Source: Gammaproteobacteria bacterium (GTDB taxonomy: Bacteria > Pseudomonadota > Gammaproteobacteria > Pseudomonadales > Azotimanducaceae). From it: a stretch of DNA of 34,036 nt. Positions 7,987 to 15,284 of this stretch are shown piece by piece; the first letter of the stretch is position 1; each line of letters begins with the position of its first letter. The stretch is taken from assembly GCA_016874135.1 (NCBI GenBank), contig VGVE01000029.1, positions 1-34,036 on the forward strand, read 5' to 3'. The position numbers and the translations under genes were made by a program. The notes under the pieces were generated by a model, which worked only from the letters and a program-made list of their open reading frames with translations, made no database searches and was not told the DNA's origin.

Positions 7987-9280
7987 ATGCCTGCCAACAT
8001 CAGCCTGACTGGCAATCTTTCGGACCTCCTGCTGCGCGGAGCGAGCCTCTCGGTGATTATCTGCGTGTTCGGCTTGGGACTCGCCTTTCTCGCCCGGTGC
8101 TCATCTCACGCATCGCCGGGGCCGAGGCCTATGGCGACTACATGTATTGTTTTGCCTTGTTGGCCATCCTGCTGGTTTTCACCCGGTCTGGTACGGACGA
8201 AACCCTGGTTCGCTTTTTGCCTGATTTGATCGGGCACGCGGGCCGTGAACGCCGTCTGGAGGATTGGTCACTAAACCGTACGATCTACCATGCGGGCTGC
8301 TGATGCTGCTACTACTCGGCGTCGCAGCGATGATGCAGTTTGTCCTCGGACGACCCGGCGCATCACTCCTGGTAGCACTGAGTTTTTTCATTCCGGTTCT
8401 GACCCTGCTGTGGATCTACCTGGCGCGGCTGCGGGCGCATCAGCGCAACCTGGCAGCATTCCTGCCGAACGAAATCGTGCGGCCGGTCATCATCATCGGC
8501 CTGCTCGTGGTGCTGGCCCCCTCGGGCATCGAGCCCCTCGTGACCACGCTTCTGGTGCTGTCTTTCTTCGCAACCTTGGTCGCCGTCGGCCTGATGGCGG
8601 GATATGCGTGGTTCTGCGGCGAAGAGGGGGTACCAGTACGGACTGACGATCAGCATCAGTGGACACGGACCGCCAACCACTTTTTTCTCATCGCCATCTG
8701 TCTCATGGGCACACAAACCATAGATATCATGGTGGTAGGTTCAATCCTCGACTCGGTTGCTACAGCCCACTACGCCGCGGCTCAGCGTATTGCCGCACTC
8801 GCCGGTTTTGGCGTCATTGCCGTCAACCTGATCATCGCTCCGTTGTTGCCCCCTCTCCTGCAGGGCAACGGCGGTGAAAAAGAAGCCGAACGGCTGCTCC
8901 GGTATGGCGCGCGCCTTGCCACTGTGTTCGTGTGCGCGACCGGTGGCCTGATGTGGCTGCTCAGCGATCTGATTCTTGGCCTCTTCGGGGACGAATTCGA
9001 ACAGGCTTCGGGCGTGCTCGGCATACTGTTGCTGGCGCAGCTGATCATGGCCGTCAGCGATTCCCTCATTACCCTCATGATGATGTCAGGGCGCGAACGG
9101 GCTGCGCTCGTGATTATTGGCGGCTGCGGCCTCCTCAACGTGCTGCTCTGTACGGTGCTTACGCTCGCCGCCGGAACAACCGGAACTGCCTTTGCAGTAT
9201 TGCTCTCGACTGTGCTGCAGCAGGCAGGCCTCTGGCTGCTCGCGCGACGAGAGCTGGGAATTCGCGCGGGCGTGATCTAG
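7987..9280 (+). pseudogene. MOP-superfamily flippase (Wzx/polysaccharide exporter-like), frameshifted
   Basis: Three consecutive pieces in three different frames together resemble one multi-spanning flippase of the oligosaccharide-exporter type. Piece 1 (from 7987) carries LLLRGASLSVIICVFGLGLA. Piece 2 (from about 8097) carries the conserved SRIAGAEAYGDY and DETLVRFLPDLI. Piece 3 (about 8264 to 9280) holds the long hydrophobic remainder with around ten membrane segments. The first shift falls near 8088-8100 and the second near 8265-8295. Intact homologues have about 430-450 residues, which matches the total. It therefore looks like a disrupted gene. Sequencing error at two sites would also explain it. 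It lies between the P450 operon and the hydrolase gene on the same strand, with no clear functional tie. Confidence 0.7.
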
Positions 9281-9371
9281 CCCGGTTGATGCAACTGCTG
9301 GCCGAATCCTCCCGTGCCGCCGGATCAACGCTCTGTTAGCCTCCCGTTATTGGAATCCGCCGGGGGAAGGA

Positions 9372-10322
9372 ATGCCGAGTGTCATGACGGTTACGGGACC
9401 AGTCGATGTCAATCAGCTTGGATTCACGCTGATGCACGAACACGTTCTCATCAGCGCAAGCGGGCTGATGAAGAGTTACCCGGCACTGCTCGGACCTGAT
9501 CCGGAAACACGGGCCATCAATGCGCTGAAGGAATCGAAAGCGCACGGCATCCAGACCATGGTTGACGCCACCACATTCGATCTCGGGCGGGAGCCTGAGC
9601 TCCTGGCAAGAGTATCTGCCAAAAGCGGCGTAAACCTCGTGAATGTCACCGGCTGGTGGCTCGACGTGCCCAGGTTCATGTGGGGCGTCGGTGTAAATCA
9701 GATGGCGCGCGAGTTTGTTCGCGATATCGAAGAGGGTTTTCGCGGAACCGGCGTGCGAGCTGGAATTCTCAAGTGCGCTGCCGACTTCGAGGGTGTCACC
9801 GCACCACTCGAAACCATGGCCCGTGCTGTTGCGCGCGCGCACGTCAAGACCGGGCTTCGCATCATGGTGCACTCGTACCCCACGGGGCAGCTAGCCCGCC
9901 GCCAGATCCAGATCTTTCGTGAAGAAGGGGTTGATCTCACCCGCGTGAAGATCGATCACTCCAACGACACCACTGATCTCGAGTACCTGCAGTGGATTCT
10001 CGATCAGGGATGTTATCTCGGCCTCGACCGCTATCCTGGAAGGCTCGTCAGTCCGAAGCAGCGAACGAACACGTTGTACGCATTGATGAAACTCGGCTAT
10101 GGCGATCGACTCTGTCCTTCCCACGACTGTATCTGCCTGCACATCCACAACGAACAAGCGGATGGCACGCTGCCGGAAAAGCACGACTTTCAGCGGAGCA
10201 ATCCCGATGGCTGGCTGTACATGCACCGCCAGGTGATTCCGCAACTCCAGTCGATGGGTGCAAGTGACGTGCAGATTCAAAATCTCTTCGTCGACAACCC
10301 GCGTCGATTCTTCGGCGGCTAA
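9372..10322 (+). CDS. Phosphotriesterase-like metal-dependent hydrolase
   Basis: This 316-residue TIM-barrel amidohydrolase belongs to the phosphotriesterase family. The expected metal ligands are all visible: His22 and His24 in MHEH, Lys134 in GILKC (the Lys that is carbamylated and bridges the metals), His167 in MVHS, His196 in KIDHSND, and Asp252 in SHDC. Most relatives are lactonases or esterases with only side activity on phosphotriesters, so a lactonase role is plausible and would fit a locus with a Baeyer-Villiger enzyme, which makes lactones and esters. That link is inference. There is no signal peptide. GGGGGAAGGA directly precedes the ATG at 9372. The stop TAA at 10320 is followed by the leader of a small gene. 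Confidence 0.88.
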   Translation: MPSVMTVTGPVDVNQLGFTLMHEHVLISASGLMKSYPALLGPDPETRAINALKESKAHGIQTMVDATTFDLGREPELLARVSAKSGVNLVNVTGWWLDVPRFMWGVGVNQMAREFVRDIEEGFRGTGVRAGILKCAADFEGVTAPLETMARAVARAHVKTGLRIMVHSYPTGQLARRQIQIFREEGVDLTRVKIDHSNDTTDLEYLQWILDQGCYLGLDRYPGRLVSPKQRTNTLYALMKLGYGDRLCPSHDCICLHIHNEQADGTLPEKHDFQRSNPDGWLYMHRQVIPQLQSMGASDVQIQNLFVDNPRRFFGG

Positions 10323-10359
10323 GCGTAAACCGTCACATTGCAGTTCGGATATCCCGTAT

Positions 10360-10420
10360 CGCTCTCCTTCCGCCTCCGACGTTTAATCGTCTCATCAACC
10401 GAAGCTCACGAAGGAGAGCG
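10360..10420 (+). promoter_or_regulatory. Leader hairpin that can hide a ribosome binding site
   Basis: CGCTCTCCTTC at 10360-10370 is the exact reverse complement of GAAGGAGAGCG at 10410-10420, an 11-bp perfect match. The second arm contains the GGAG ribosome site of the small gene at 10424. The 39-base interval can itself form a short GACG/CGTC stem. In RNA the pairing would cover the ribosome site, so translation could depend on unfolding, for example by temperature, a ligand or another RNA. The pairing is seen; regulation is inferred. Confidence 0.55.
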
Positions 10421-10423
10421 AAC

Positions 10424-10531
10424 ATGTGGCTTGAAGACCCCGTCAAAACGATCAGCACCGGCATCGTTGCAGTCACAGTCGCTTTCATCATCATCGCGAC
10501 GGTGATTTCCGCAGTGAATCAGGCGCTCTGA
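10424..10531 (+). CDS. Small single-span membrane protein, 35 residues
   Basis: The ORF has a strong GGAGAG site four bases before its ATG and ends at TGA. The peptide has a short polar head (MWLEDPVKTISTG), one hydrophobic segment of about 17-18 residues from about residue 14 (IVAVTVAFIIIATVI), and a short tail ending NQAL. It has the features of a small inner-membrane protein, which are often regulators or assembly factors of larger complexes. I do not recognise a family. Support comes from the ribosome site, the coherent composition, the leader hairpin at 10360-10420 and the hairpin just after the gene. It stands alone between two larger genes, so no partner is indicated. Confidence 0.55.
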   Translation: MWLEDPVKTISTGIVAVTVAFIIIATVISAVNQAL

Positions 10532-10551
10532 ACCGACAGACACGCTCCGGT

Positions 10552-10581
10552 CACAAAGGCGGGCTACGTTCTGCCTTTGTG
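10552..10581. terminator. Hairpin between convergent genes
   Basis: CACAAAGGC (10552-10560) and GCCTTTGTG (10573-10581) make a 9-bp perfect stem around a 12-base loop. It lies after the small plus-strand gene and before the end of the minus-strand reductase gene. A run of five T follows on the plus strand, but only at 10596-10600, so efficiency is uncertain. It could serve both directions. Confidence 0.5.
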
Positions 10582-10615
10582 GCTGCCACATGAGGTTTTT
10601 GTCAGCAAAGAGGAA

Positions 10616-11638
10616 TCACGCGCCAGCGGCGGGTAGCTTCAGCAACATCTTGCCGCGATTCACGCCACGATAGAGCTTCTCGAACACCGCACCAAAATCG
10701 CCTACATCCCCTGCTTCGACATGTTGGGGAATCTTGATCCTGCCACTCTTGATCCAGCTTGCCATGCGCTTGCGTGCTTCGGCATAGCGGTGTGCATAGT
10801 CAAAGACGACAAATCCCTGCAATCGCGCCCGCATCGTACCTAGCCAGATGTAATTGGCCGGCCCTTTCATCTCTTCGGCCGCATACTGAGAAGTCGACCC
10901 ACACATCAAAACGATGCCATTCATGCCGATGAGCTTGAGACTCTGATCCATGATCTCGCCACCAACGTTGTCGAAGATGATGTCGATCCGGTCCGGCGCG
11001 GCTTCCTTGAGATGCGCAAACCAGTCCGGTCGCCGGTAGTCGATCGCGACGTCATACTCCAGTTGATTGATCAGCCACGCGCACTTCTCAGGGCCTCCTG
11101 CGATGCCGATAACCCGGGCACCGGCCAGTTTGGCAAACTGCCCGGCCATCGAACCGACGGCTCCGGCCGCACCATTGATCAGGACGGTTTGACCAGGCTG
11201 GGGTCTGCAGGCATCGAACACAGCGAAATAGGCCGTAAGCCCGGAAACACCGAAGCCACCCAGCCAGGCGCCAAGAGGCGCCTGATTGATATCGCAGCGT
11301 TCAAGTCCGCTGCCATCACTGATGGCATAGCGCTGCACGCCCAGTGAACCGTTGACATATTCGCCCACGCGCCAAGCAGGGTTGTTGGACTCAATGATCC
11401 GTCCCGCAACTGAACCCCGCACCACGTCACCGGGGCGGACACGAAACAGGAACTCATCACTGTCGCGGGTGATCAGGCGCAGCGCCGCATCGATCCCGAC
11501 ATAGTGGGTTTCAATCAGCAGTTCATTCGCTTTGAGTACGGGAATCGGTGCTTCACGCACCTCAAAATCCTGTGGCCCCGATACTCCATGCGGTATGCGG
11601 GCCAGGAAAAGCTGTTGGTTACTGCCTTCATTGCTCAC
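10616..11638 (-). CDS. Medium-chain NADP-dependent oxidoreductase, zinc-independent
   Basis: This 340-residue protein is of the medium-chain reductase superfamily, in the group of leukotriene B4 12-hydroxydehydrogenase / CurA-like double-bond reductases. It shows the N-terminal GroES-like fold with YVGIDAALR, the nucleotide motif INGAAGAVGSMAGQFAK, and FDNVGGE. It lacks the cysteine-rich lobe of zinc alcohol dehydrogenases. It probably reduces alpha,beta-unsaturated ketones with NADPH. I chose the GTG at 11638 because GGGGAG lies seven bases upstream and the family begins near there; the frame is open 28 codons further but without a site. It diverges from the ThuA-like gene, with 73 bases between. 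Confidence 0.87.
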   Translation of the reverse strand: MSNEGSNQQLFLARIPHGVSGPQDFEVREAPIPVLKANELLIETHYVGIDAALRLITRDSDEFLFRVRPGDVVRGSVAGRIIESNNPAWRVGEYVNGSLGVQRYAISDGSGLERCDINQAPLGAWLGGFGVSGLTAYFAVFDACRPQPGQTVLINGAAGAVGSMAGQFAKLAGARVIGIAGGPEKCAWLINQLEYDVAIDYRRPDWFAHLKEAAPDRIDIIFDNVGGEIMDQSLKLIGMNGIVLMCGSTSQYAAEEMKGPANYIWLGTMRARLQGFVVFDYAHRYAEARKRMASWIKSGRIKIPQHVEAGDVGDFGAVFEKLYRGVNRGKMLLKLPAAGA

Positions 11639-11711
11639 GTCATTCTCCCCTTTCTGAACATGTGATGAGTTGGCGATACTACCAATCGATAACGGGACAA
11701 GGGGAACAACG

Positions 11712-12554
11712 ATGGCAGACAAAATCCGCGTACTCGTGGTCAGTAAAGGACACGCCTATAACCACGATTCCTTCCTGGCGATGCTCGATTCGATTGAGGA
11801 CATCGACGCGACGCTGGTACAACAACCCGCCGCACAGGTTGTACTGCAACCCGGTAGCGTCGACCGGTATGACGTCGTGTTCTTCTACGACATGAGCGGC
11901 ATCCCGGGCGTGGGGCTTCTGCATGACGGCGCCAACAATACCGGTGTGCCACCAGAAGGTTATCGCCGCGCCGTGGAGGCGTTGGTAACCACCGGCAAGG
12001 GCCTGCTCTTCGTCAATCACGCCACCGTATCGTGGCCCACATGGCCGCTGTGGCGAAAGATGACAGGCTCTTCATTCATGCTTTCGCAGGGCACTCTCGA
12101 TGGCAAAGTCGTACCGGGTTCCGGCTACCGGGGCGGTCATGGACCGCTACCAAGTGCCAATATCCGGCTCGTCCCTCAGCGTGCACATCCTGTACTGGAG
12201 GGGCTCGAAGGCGGCTTTTTCCTGGCGGATGAGCTATATCTCAAGACAGCAGACTACGAACAACGGGTGCTGCCGCTGATGCGTGGCGATTACCGGTTTG
12301 TCATGGAGAACTTCACACCACCACCACTGGCGCCAGCTGCGGAGAAAGAAAGCTGGAAACACGCGCCGGGCAGTGACCTGCTGGTCTGGGCCAATGCGGT
12401 GCATAGCTGTCCGGTGGTGACATCGGACGTCGGCGACAGCCCGCTTGCATATGACAGCCCGGATTATCGACGGCTGATTCACAACGCGATCCGCTGGCTG
12501 GCATCCGCTGATGCAAGAAGCTGGGCCCGAGACTGGGTGAAATCCCACCCCTGA
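11712..12554 (+). CDS. ThuA-like (glutamine amidotransferase-fold) protein
   Basis: This 280-residue protein has features of the ThuA domain: an N-terminal strand VLVVSKGHAYNHDSF, GKGLLFVNHA in the middle, a glycine-rich GYRGGHG, and HPVLEGLEGGF followed by DELY. ThuA proteins have the class I amidotransferase fold without its catalytic triad. Links to trehalose or glycoside use are known for some, but the activity is not defined. The ATG at 11712 follows GGGGAAC; 14 upstream codons are open but lack a site. There is no signal peptide. Its stop is 40 bases from the end of the minus-strand gene. A role with the divergent reductase is possible but not shown. Confidence 0.8.
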   Translation: MADKIRVLVVSKGHAYNHDSFLAMLDSIEDIDATLVQQPAAQVVLQPGSVDRYDVVFFYDMSGIPGVGLLHDGANNTGVPPEGYRRAVEALVTTGKGLLFVNHATVSWPTWPLWRKMTGSSFMLSQGTLDGKVVPGSGYRGGHGPLPSANIRLVPQRAHPVLEGLEGGFFLADELYLKTADYEQRVLPLMRGDYRFVMENFTPPPLAPAAEKESWKHAPGSDLLVWANAVHSCPVVTSDVGDSPLAYDSPDYRRLIHNAIRWLASADARSWARDWVKSHP

Positions 12555-12594
12555 AGCCCGTCGTTGGCTGGCGCCGGAACCTTGTCGTGTGGGA

Positions 12595-13134
12595 TCAGAT
12601 GACGATTGGTGGCGAGCTGCGAAGCTCGCCCAGCGTGCGCTGGCAGGTCTCGCGCGGTTCTGACTCATCCACGGGGTGGTGTAGCAGCACCGTACAGTCA
12701 TCGGACAACCGATTGAGCGGGTCTTCGCGGCCAACGGTTGAGTGGGCAGACACCGGGCAACCGGCAAAGATCCGCCCGTCGAAGATGTAACTGGCATGAT
12801 CGCCATTCAGCGCCACCCGGCCGTGCAGGTGGCCGAGCCGCACACAATGGTCATCGTCCAGGTCAACCCGGAAACCCGCCCCTTCAGGCCCAGCTGTGCG
12901 TGCGCAGATGTGATCCGCGGTGAGGCGCGCCGCTGCAGCGCGCCCTTTGTGGTCTGAGCCGGTCGCCAGTATCCACTCAAAGATCAGGCTGCCCGCTGCG
13001 ACCGCTGCGTTGACCGCATCCACTGTCCCTGGAAGCGGGTTGATCACGGCGCAACACTGCGTGCGGGAGTCCGCAGCAAGGCAGGAAAAACACTTTTCTG
13101 CCGAACAGAAAATCGGCGTTACCTGAAGGGTCAT
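12595..13134 (-). CDS. Degenerate metallo-beta-lactamase-fold protein, persulfide dioxygenase-like
   Basis: The 179-residue frame resembles the metallo-beta-lactamase fold of ETHE1/persulfide dioxygenases in its order of segments: AVINPLPGTVDAV, then the position of the HxHxDH metal motif, then LGHLHG, YIFDGRIFAG, and LLHHP near the end. The metal motif itself is replaced by TGSDHKG, and the usual Gly-Asp is Asp-Gly (FDGRIF), so normal iron or zinc binding is unlikely. It also has an unusually cysteine-rich start (CSAEKCFSCL). The ATG at 13134 has no good ribosome site. It lies downstream of the phosphatase-like lipoprotein and the TauE remnant, a neighbourhood typical of sulfide detoxification. 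It may be a decayed enzyme or a repurposed fold; the family call is tentative. Confidence 0.45.
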   Translation of the reverse strand: MTLQVTPIFCSAEKCFSCLAADSRTQCCAVINPLPGTVDAVNAAVAAGSLIFEWILATGSDHKGRAAAARLTADHICARTAGPEGAGFRVDLDDDHCVRLGHLHGRVALNGDHASYIFDGRIFAGCPVSAHSTVGREDPLNRLSDDCTVLLHHPVDESEPRETCQRTLGELRSSPPIVI

Positions 13135-13237
13135 GTCCGTGACCGGCGTTGGCGGGTAGTGGCTAGACTAGAGGAGCGGCTTGAGTCGGTTATACGATTT
13201 AGGTCACAGCATGTTGAAAAATTGGGAAATTCTTCGA

Positions 13238-13254
13238 GCGAATCCATTATTCGC
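13238..13254. other. Short hairpin in the gap between two minus-strand genes
   Basis: GCGAAT and ATTCGC pair across a 5-base loop. On the minus strand the stem is followed by an AT-rich stretch with a TTTTT only some 20 bases further on. It may weaken transcription into the metallo-beta-lactamase-like gene. Confidence 0.25.
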
Positions 13255-13277
13255 GAGTAGGCGTTCCAAATCTTCCA

Positions 13278-13796
13278 TTATTGAACAGACCCCGGCGCAT
13301 CAATCGCTGCCTTGATCGCCGGCATGGTCACGATAGGTGCTACTTCCGCCGTTGGGGCCTCGAGCGTCTCACCCCGCGACATCCGCCAGCTGGCCCATAG
13401 TTTTCCGGCACGGTTACCGGTGGCGCAGTGCACGACGACATTCCGGCCTGGCCAGGCGTTCAGGATGTCGTCTAGGTACTGAACATCGCGAGCCATGGGC
13501 GTTTCACGACCTTGGGGCAGATTGATCCACGTGATGCCGTTCGTCGCCATCAGGCGGGCCTCATCGTCTGCTCCCTCCGGAGTGTGTCTGAGATCGATCA
13601 CCAGCGCATTCGCCGCCTTAAGCGCGGGCATGGCGGAGTCGTTCAGCTTGCCAGCCAGCACTACCCGAGGACTCACTTGCAACGTTTCCGCCGCGAGCAT
13701 AGGACCACTGGGAGGGCCTACCATCATCGACTGGCAGGCGAATAGCTTAAGAACGATGACGAGGCTGAAGAATTTCCCGAAGTGAAGTATCCGCAT
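13278..13796 (-). CDS. DUF442-type phosphatase/sulfurtransferase-like lipoprotein
   Basis: This 172-residue protein starts with a probable lipoprotein signal peptide: MRILHFGKFF, a hydrophobic stretch, and LFAC with Cys21 as lipid site. The mature part resembles the phosphatase-like DUF442 domain found in Blh-type proteins: AGKLNDSAMPALKAA, VIDLRHTPEG, and a loop VHCATGNRAG with Cys124 and Arg129 (Cys-x4-Arg). That loop length fits the DUF442/rhodanese pattern, not the Cys-x5-Arg of classical tyrosine phosphatases. Such domains occur with persulfide dioxygenases and TauE exporters in sulfide-response operons, and both types are its neighbours. The ATG at 13796 follows CGGGAG; upstream open codons have no site. 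It starts 32 bases after the TauE remnant ends. Confidence 0.7.
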   Translation of the reverse strand: MRILHFGKFFSLVIVLKLFACQSMMVGPPSGPMLAAETLQVSPRVVLAGKLNDSAMPALKAANALVIDLRHTPEGADDEARLMATNGITWINLPQGRETPMARDVQYLDDILNAWPGRNVVVHCATGNRAGKLWASWRMSRGETLEAPTAEVAPIVTMPAIKAAIDAPGSVQ

Positions 13797-13828
13797 CGCA
13801 GGCTCCCGGCACTCGCGCAGGCGACCAA

Positions 13829-14609
13829 TCAGCCTGCGACCAATTCCGGGGACGATTGGACCAGAATGAACCCGCCCATGACCATTAGGAATACACCGAA
13901 GATCTGCTTGAGTGTTGCTTGCGGGAGCCTGAATGCGAGAGTGCTGCCCAACCATGAACCGATGATGCCGATGGAGGCAACACCAAGGATGATCATCGGG
14001 TCGAGTGTCAGCTCTTCCGTAGCGATGACTTCCGTGTATTTCCAGAATCCCGTGAAGGACTTGAGGGCAATGATCAGGAGGCTCGTTGGCACCGCCTGCT
14101 GCATGCTGAGCCCACCAAGCAACACCAGCGCGGGTACGACGAGGAAGCCGCCACCGACACCGACAAAACCTTTAACGATGCCGACCACGAGCCCTTCAGC
14201 GACGATCTTCCAGACGGCTTCACGCGGTCTTCTGTCCGTCGCAAGCCTATGATGTCGGGCGCAGCATGAATCCCGCCGCCAGCAACATCACCAGTGCAAA
14301 CCCGACCAACTACACCGTGCCGGAAACGAAAGCCGAGCCCCAGGCACCAGCGTAGGTGCCCACCATGCCCGGAACACCGAAGAAGACGACACTGCGCCAA
14401 TCCACCAGCCCTCGCCACAGGTAAGGCAGCACCGCGGCCAGTGCAATCAACCCAACGATTGCCAGCGATCCAGCGATTGCGACTTTTTTGTCCTGTCCCG
14501 CCAGATAGACCAGCACCGGGACCGTAAGGGTTGAACCGCCCGAACCGAGCAGACCGAGACTCAAGCCGATTGCGATGGTGCCGGGTCAGACCAACAGCAA
14601 TGCGCTCAT
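13829..14609 (-). pseudogene. TauE/SafE-family sulfite exporter, multiply disrupted
   Basis: The sequence still reads as a TauE/SafE membrane exporter when pieces are joined. The start MSALLLV at 14609 meets TGA at 14588-14586 (codon 8), then continues in the same frame as [21 protein letters not shown] second stop, TAG at 14312-14310, falls in SGTV-stop-LVGFALVML where a Gln would fit. A frameshift near 14255-14262 leads into DIIGLRRTEDR, and another near 14217-14226 leads into EAVWKIVAEGLVVGIVKG and the second half (FVGVGGGFLVVPALVLLGG), ending with TGA at 13829. Four independent lesions make sequencing error an unlikely full explanation. The glycine-rich GxGGG phrases at the start of each half are family traits. 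It led the operon with the lipoprotein at 13796. Confidence 0.85.
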
Positions 14610-14679
14610 GATGATCCGTTCTCTGTAGGACCCTAGGGTTTGCGAGGTGTGTCCGGGCTGATTTCTCTTCTGGATTTTT

Positions 14680-14697
14680 GGTTATAAAGTTATAACC
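14680..14697. promoter_or_regulatory. Perfect 18-bp palindromic operator candidate
   Basis: GGTTATAA and TTATAACC flank two bases, giving GGTTATAAAGTTATAACC. It lies 71 bases upstream of the TauE start and upstream of the divergent GFA gene. AT-rich palindromes of this size are typical of ArsR-family sensors such as BigR/SqrR, which control sulfide-oxidation genes. No such regulator is in the window, so the family is inference. Confidence 0.6.
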
Positions 14698-14798
14698 GTA
14701 GTTCTTCAAATGAGCACCGAAAAGCTTTTTTTGCATGCCGCGTGAACGGCGTCGCGCCTGTTCGTATGCTTCGGGGCTTCAAGCGAATGGTGGCTGAG

Positions 14799-15212
14799 AT
14801 GGCGGGGGAATGGGTCGAAGGTGGCTGCCTTTGTGGCGCGGTGCGTTACGGCTTTGCGGCCGAACCAGGCTTTGTGGGCGACTGTTATTGCCGCCAATGT
14901 CAAAAGGCGACCGGCTCGCCCATGACCACCGTACTCGCCGTCGAGCGGGGAGACTTCAGACTGCTCATCGGTGAAGTACGCGATTTCACCGTCACGGCAG
15001 ACAGTGGCCGCAAGGTCACCCGTCAGTTCTACCCGCAGTGCGGAACGCCGCTCTTCACCCGCGCCGAAATGAACCCAAGCCAGGTGTTTATCAAGTGCAC
15101 CACACTGGATGACCCCAACCGGTTTGTGCCCGTCATGAGCTGCTGGACTGCATCGGCGCCGTCCTGGGCACCTCTGGCCGAAGTAGCGCATTCGTTCCCG
15201 GGCAATCCCTGA
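14799..15212 (+). CDS. GFA/CENP-V domain zinc protein
   Basis: This protein of about 137 residues has the GFA (glutathione-dependent formaldehyde-activating) fold, with zinc motifs GGCLCGAVRY near the start, DCYCRQCQ in the middle and QCGTPLF later. The usual extra Cys two to three positions before CGTPL is missing (FYPQCG), so one zinc site may use fewer cysteines. The family name comes from Gfa, but most members have no proven formaldehyde role. I prefer the ATG at 14799, nine residues before the first zinc Cys; ATG 14787 and GTG 14742 are also in frame and none has a strong ribosome site. It is divergent from the TauE remnant and shares the region with the palindrome. Confidence 0.8.
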   Translation: MAGEWVEGGCLCGAVRYGFAAEPGFVGDCYCRQCQKATGSPMTTVLAVERGDFRLLIGEVRDFTVTADSGRKVTRQFYPQCGTPLFTRAEMNPSQVFIKCTTLDDPNRFVPVMSCWTASAPSWAPLAEVAHSFPGNP

Positions 15213-15224
15213 CACCCGACCCTG

Positions 15225-15256
15225 CTCTGCTTCAAAACTTCTCTGCTTCATAACTG
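15225..15256 (+). repeat. Imperfect 16-bp tandem duplication
   Basis: Two adjacent 16-base units, 15225-15240 and 15241-15256, agree at 14 positions and both begin CTCTGCTTCA. They end 28 bases before the SDR start codon at 15285. They could be a recent slippage product or a pair of regulator half-sites. Confidence 0.45.
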
Positions 15257-15284
15257 GCCAGATTGAAAATAAAGGAGAACCATC

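Noticed and set aside
14706..15251. Minus-strand open frame opposite the GFA gene, considered as a regulator for the TauE locus
   Set aside because: No helix-turn-helix or ArsR-like features are visible, and the plus strand encodes a clear zinc-motif protein there.
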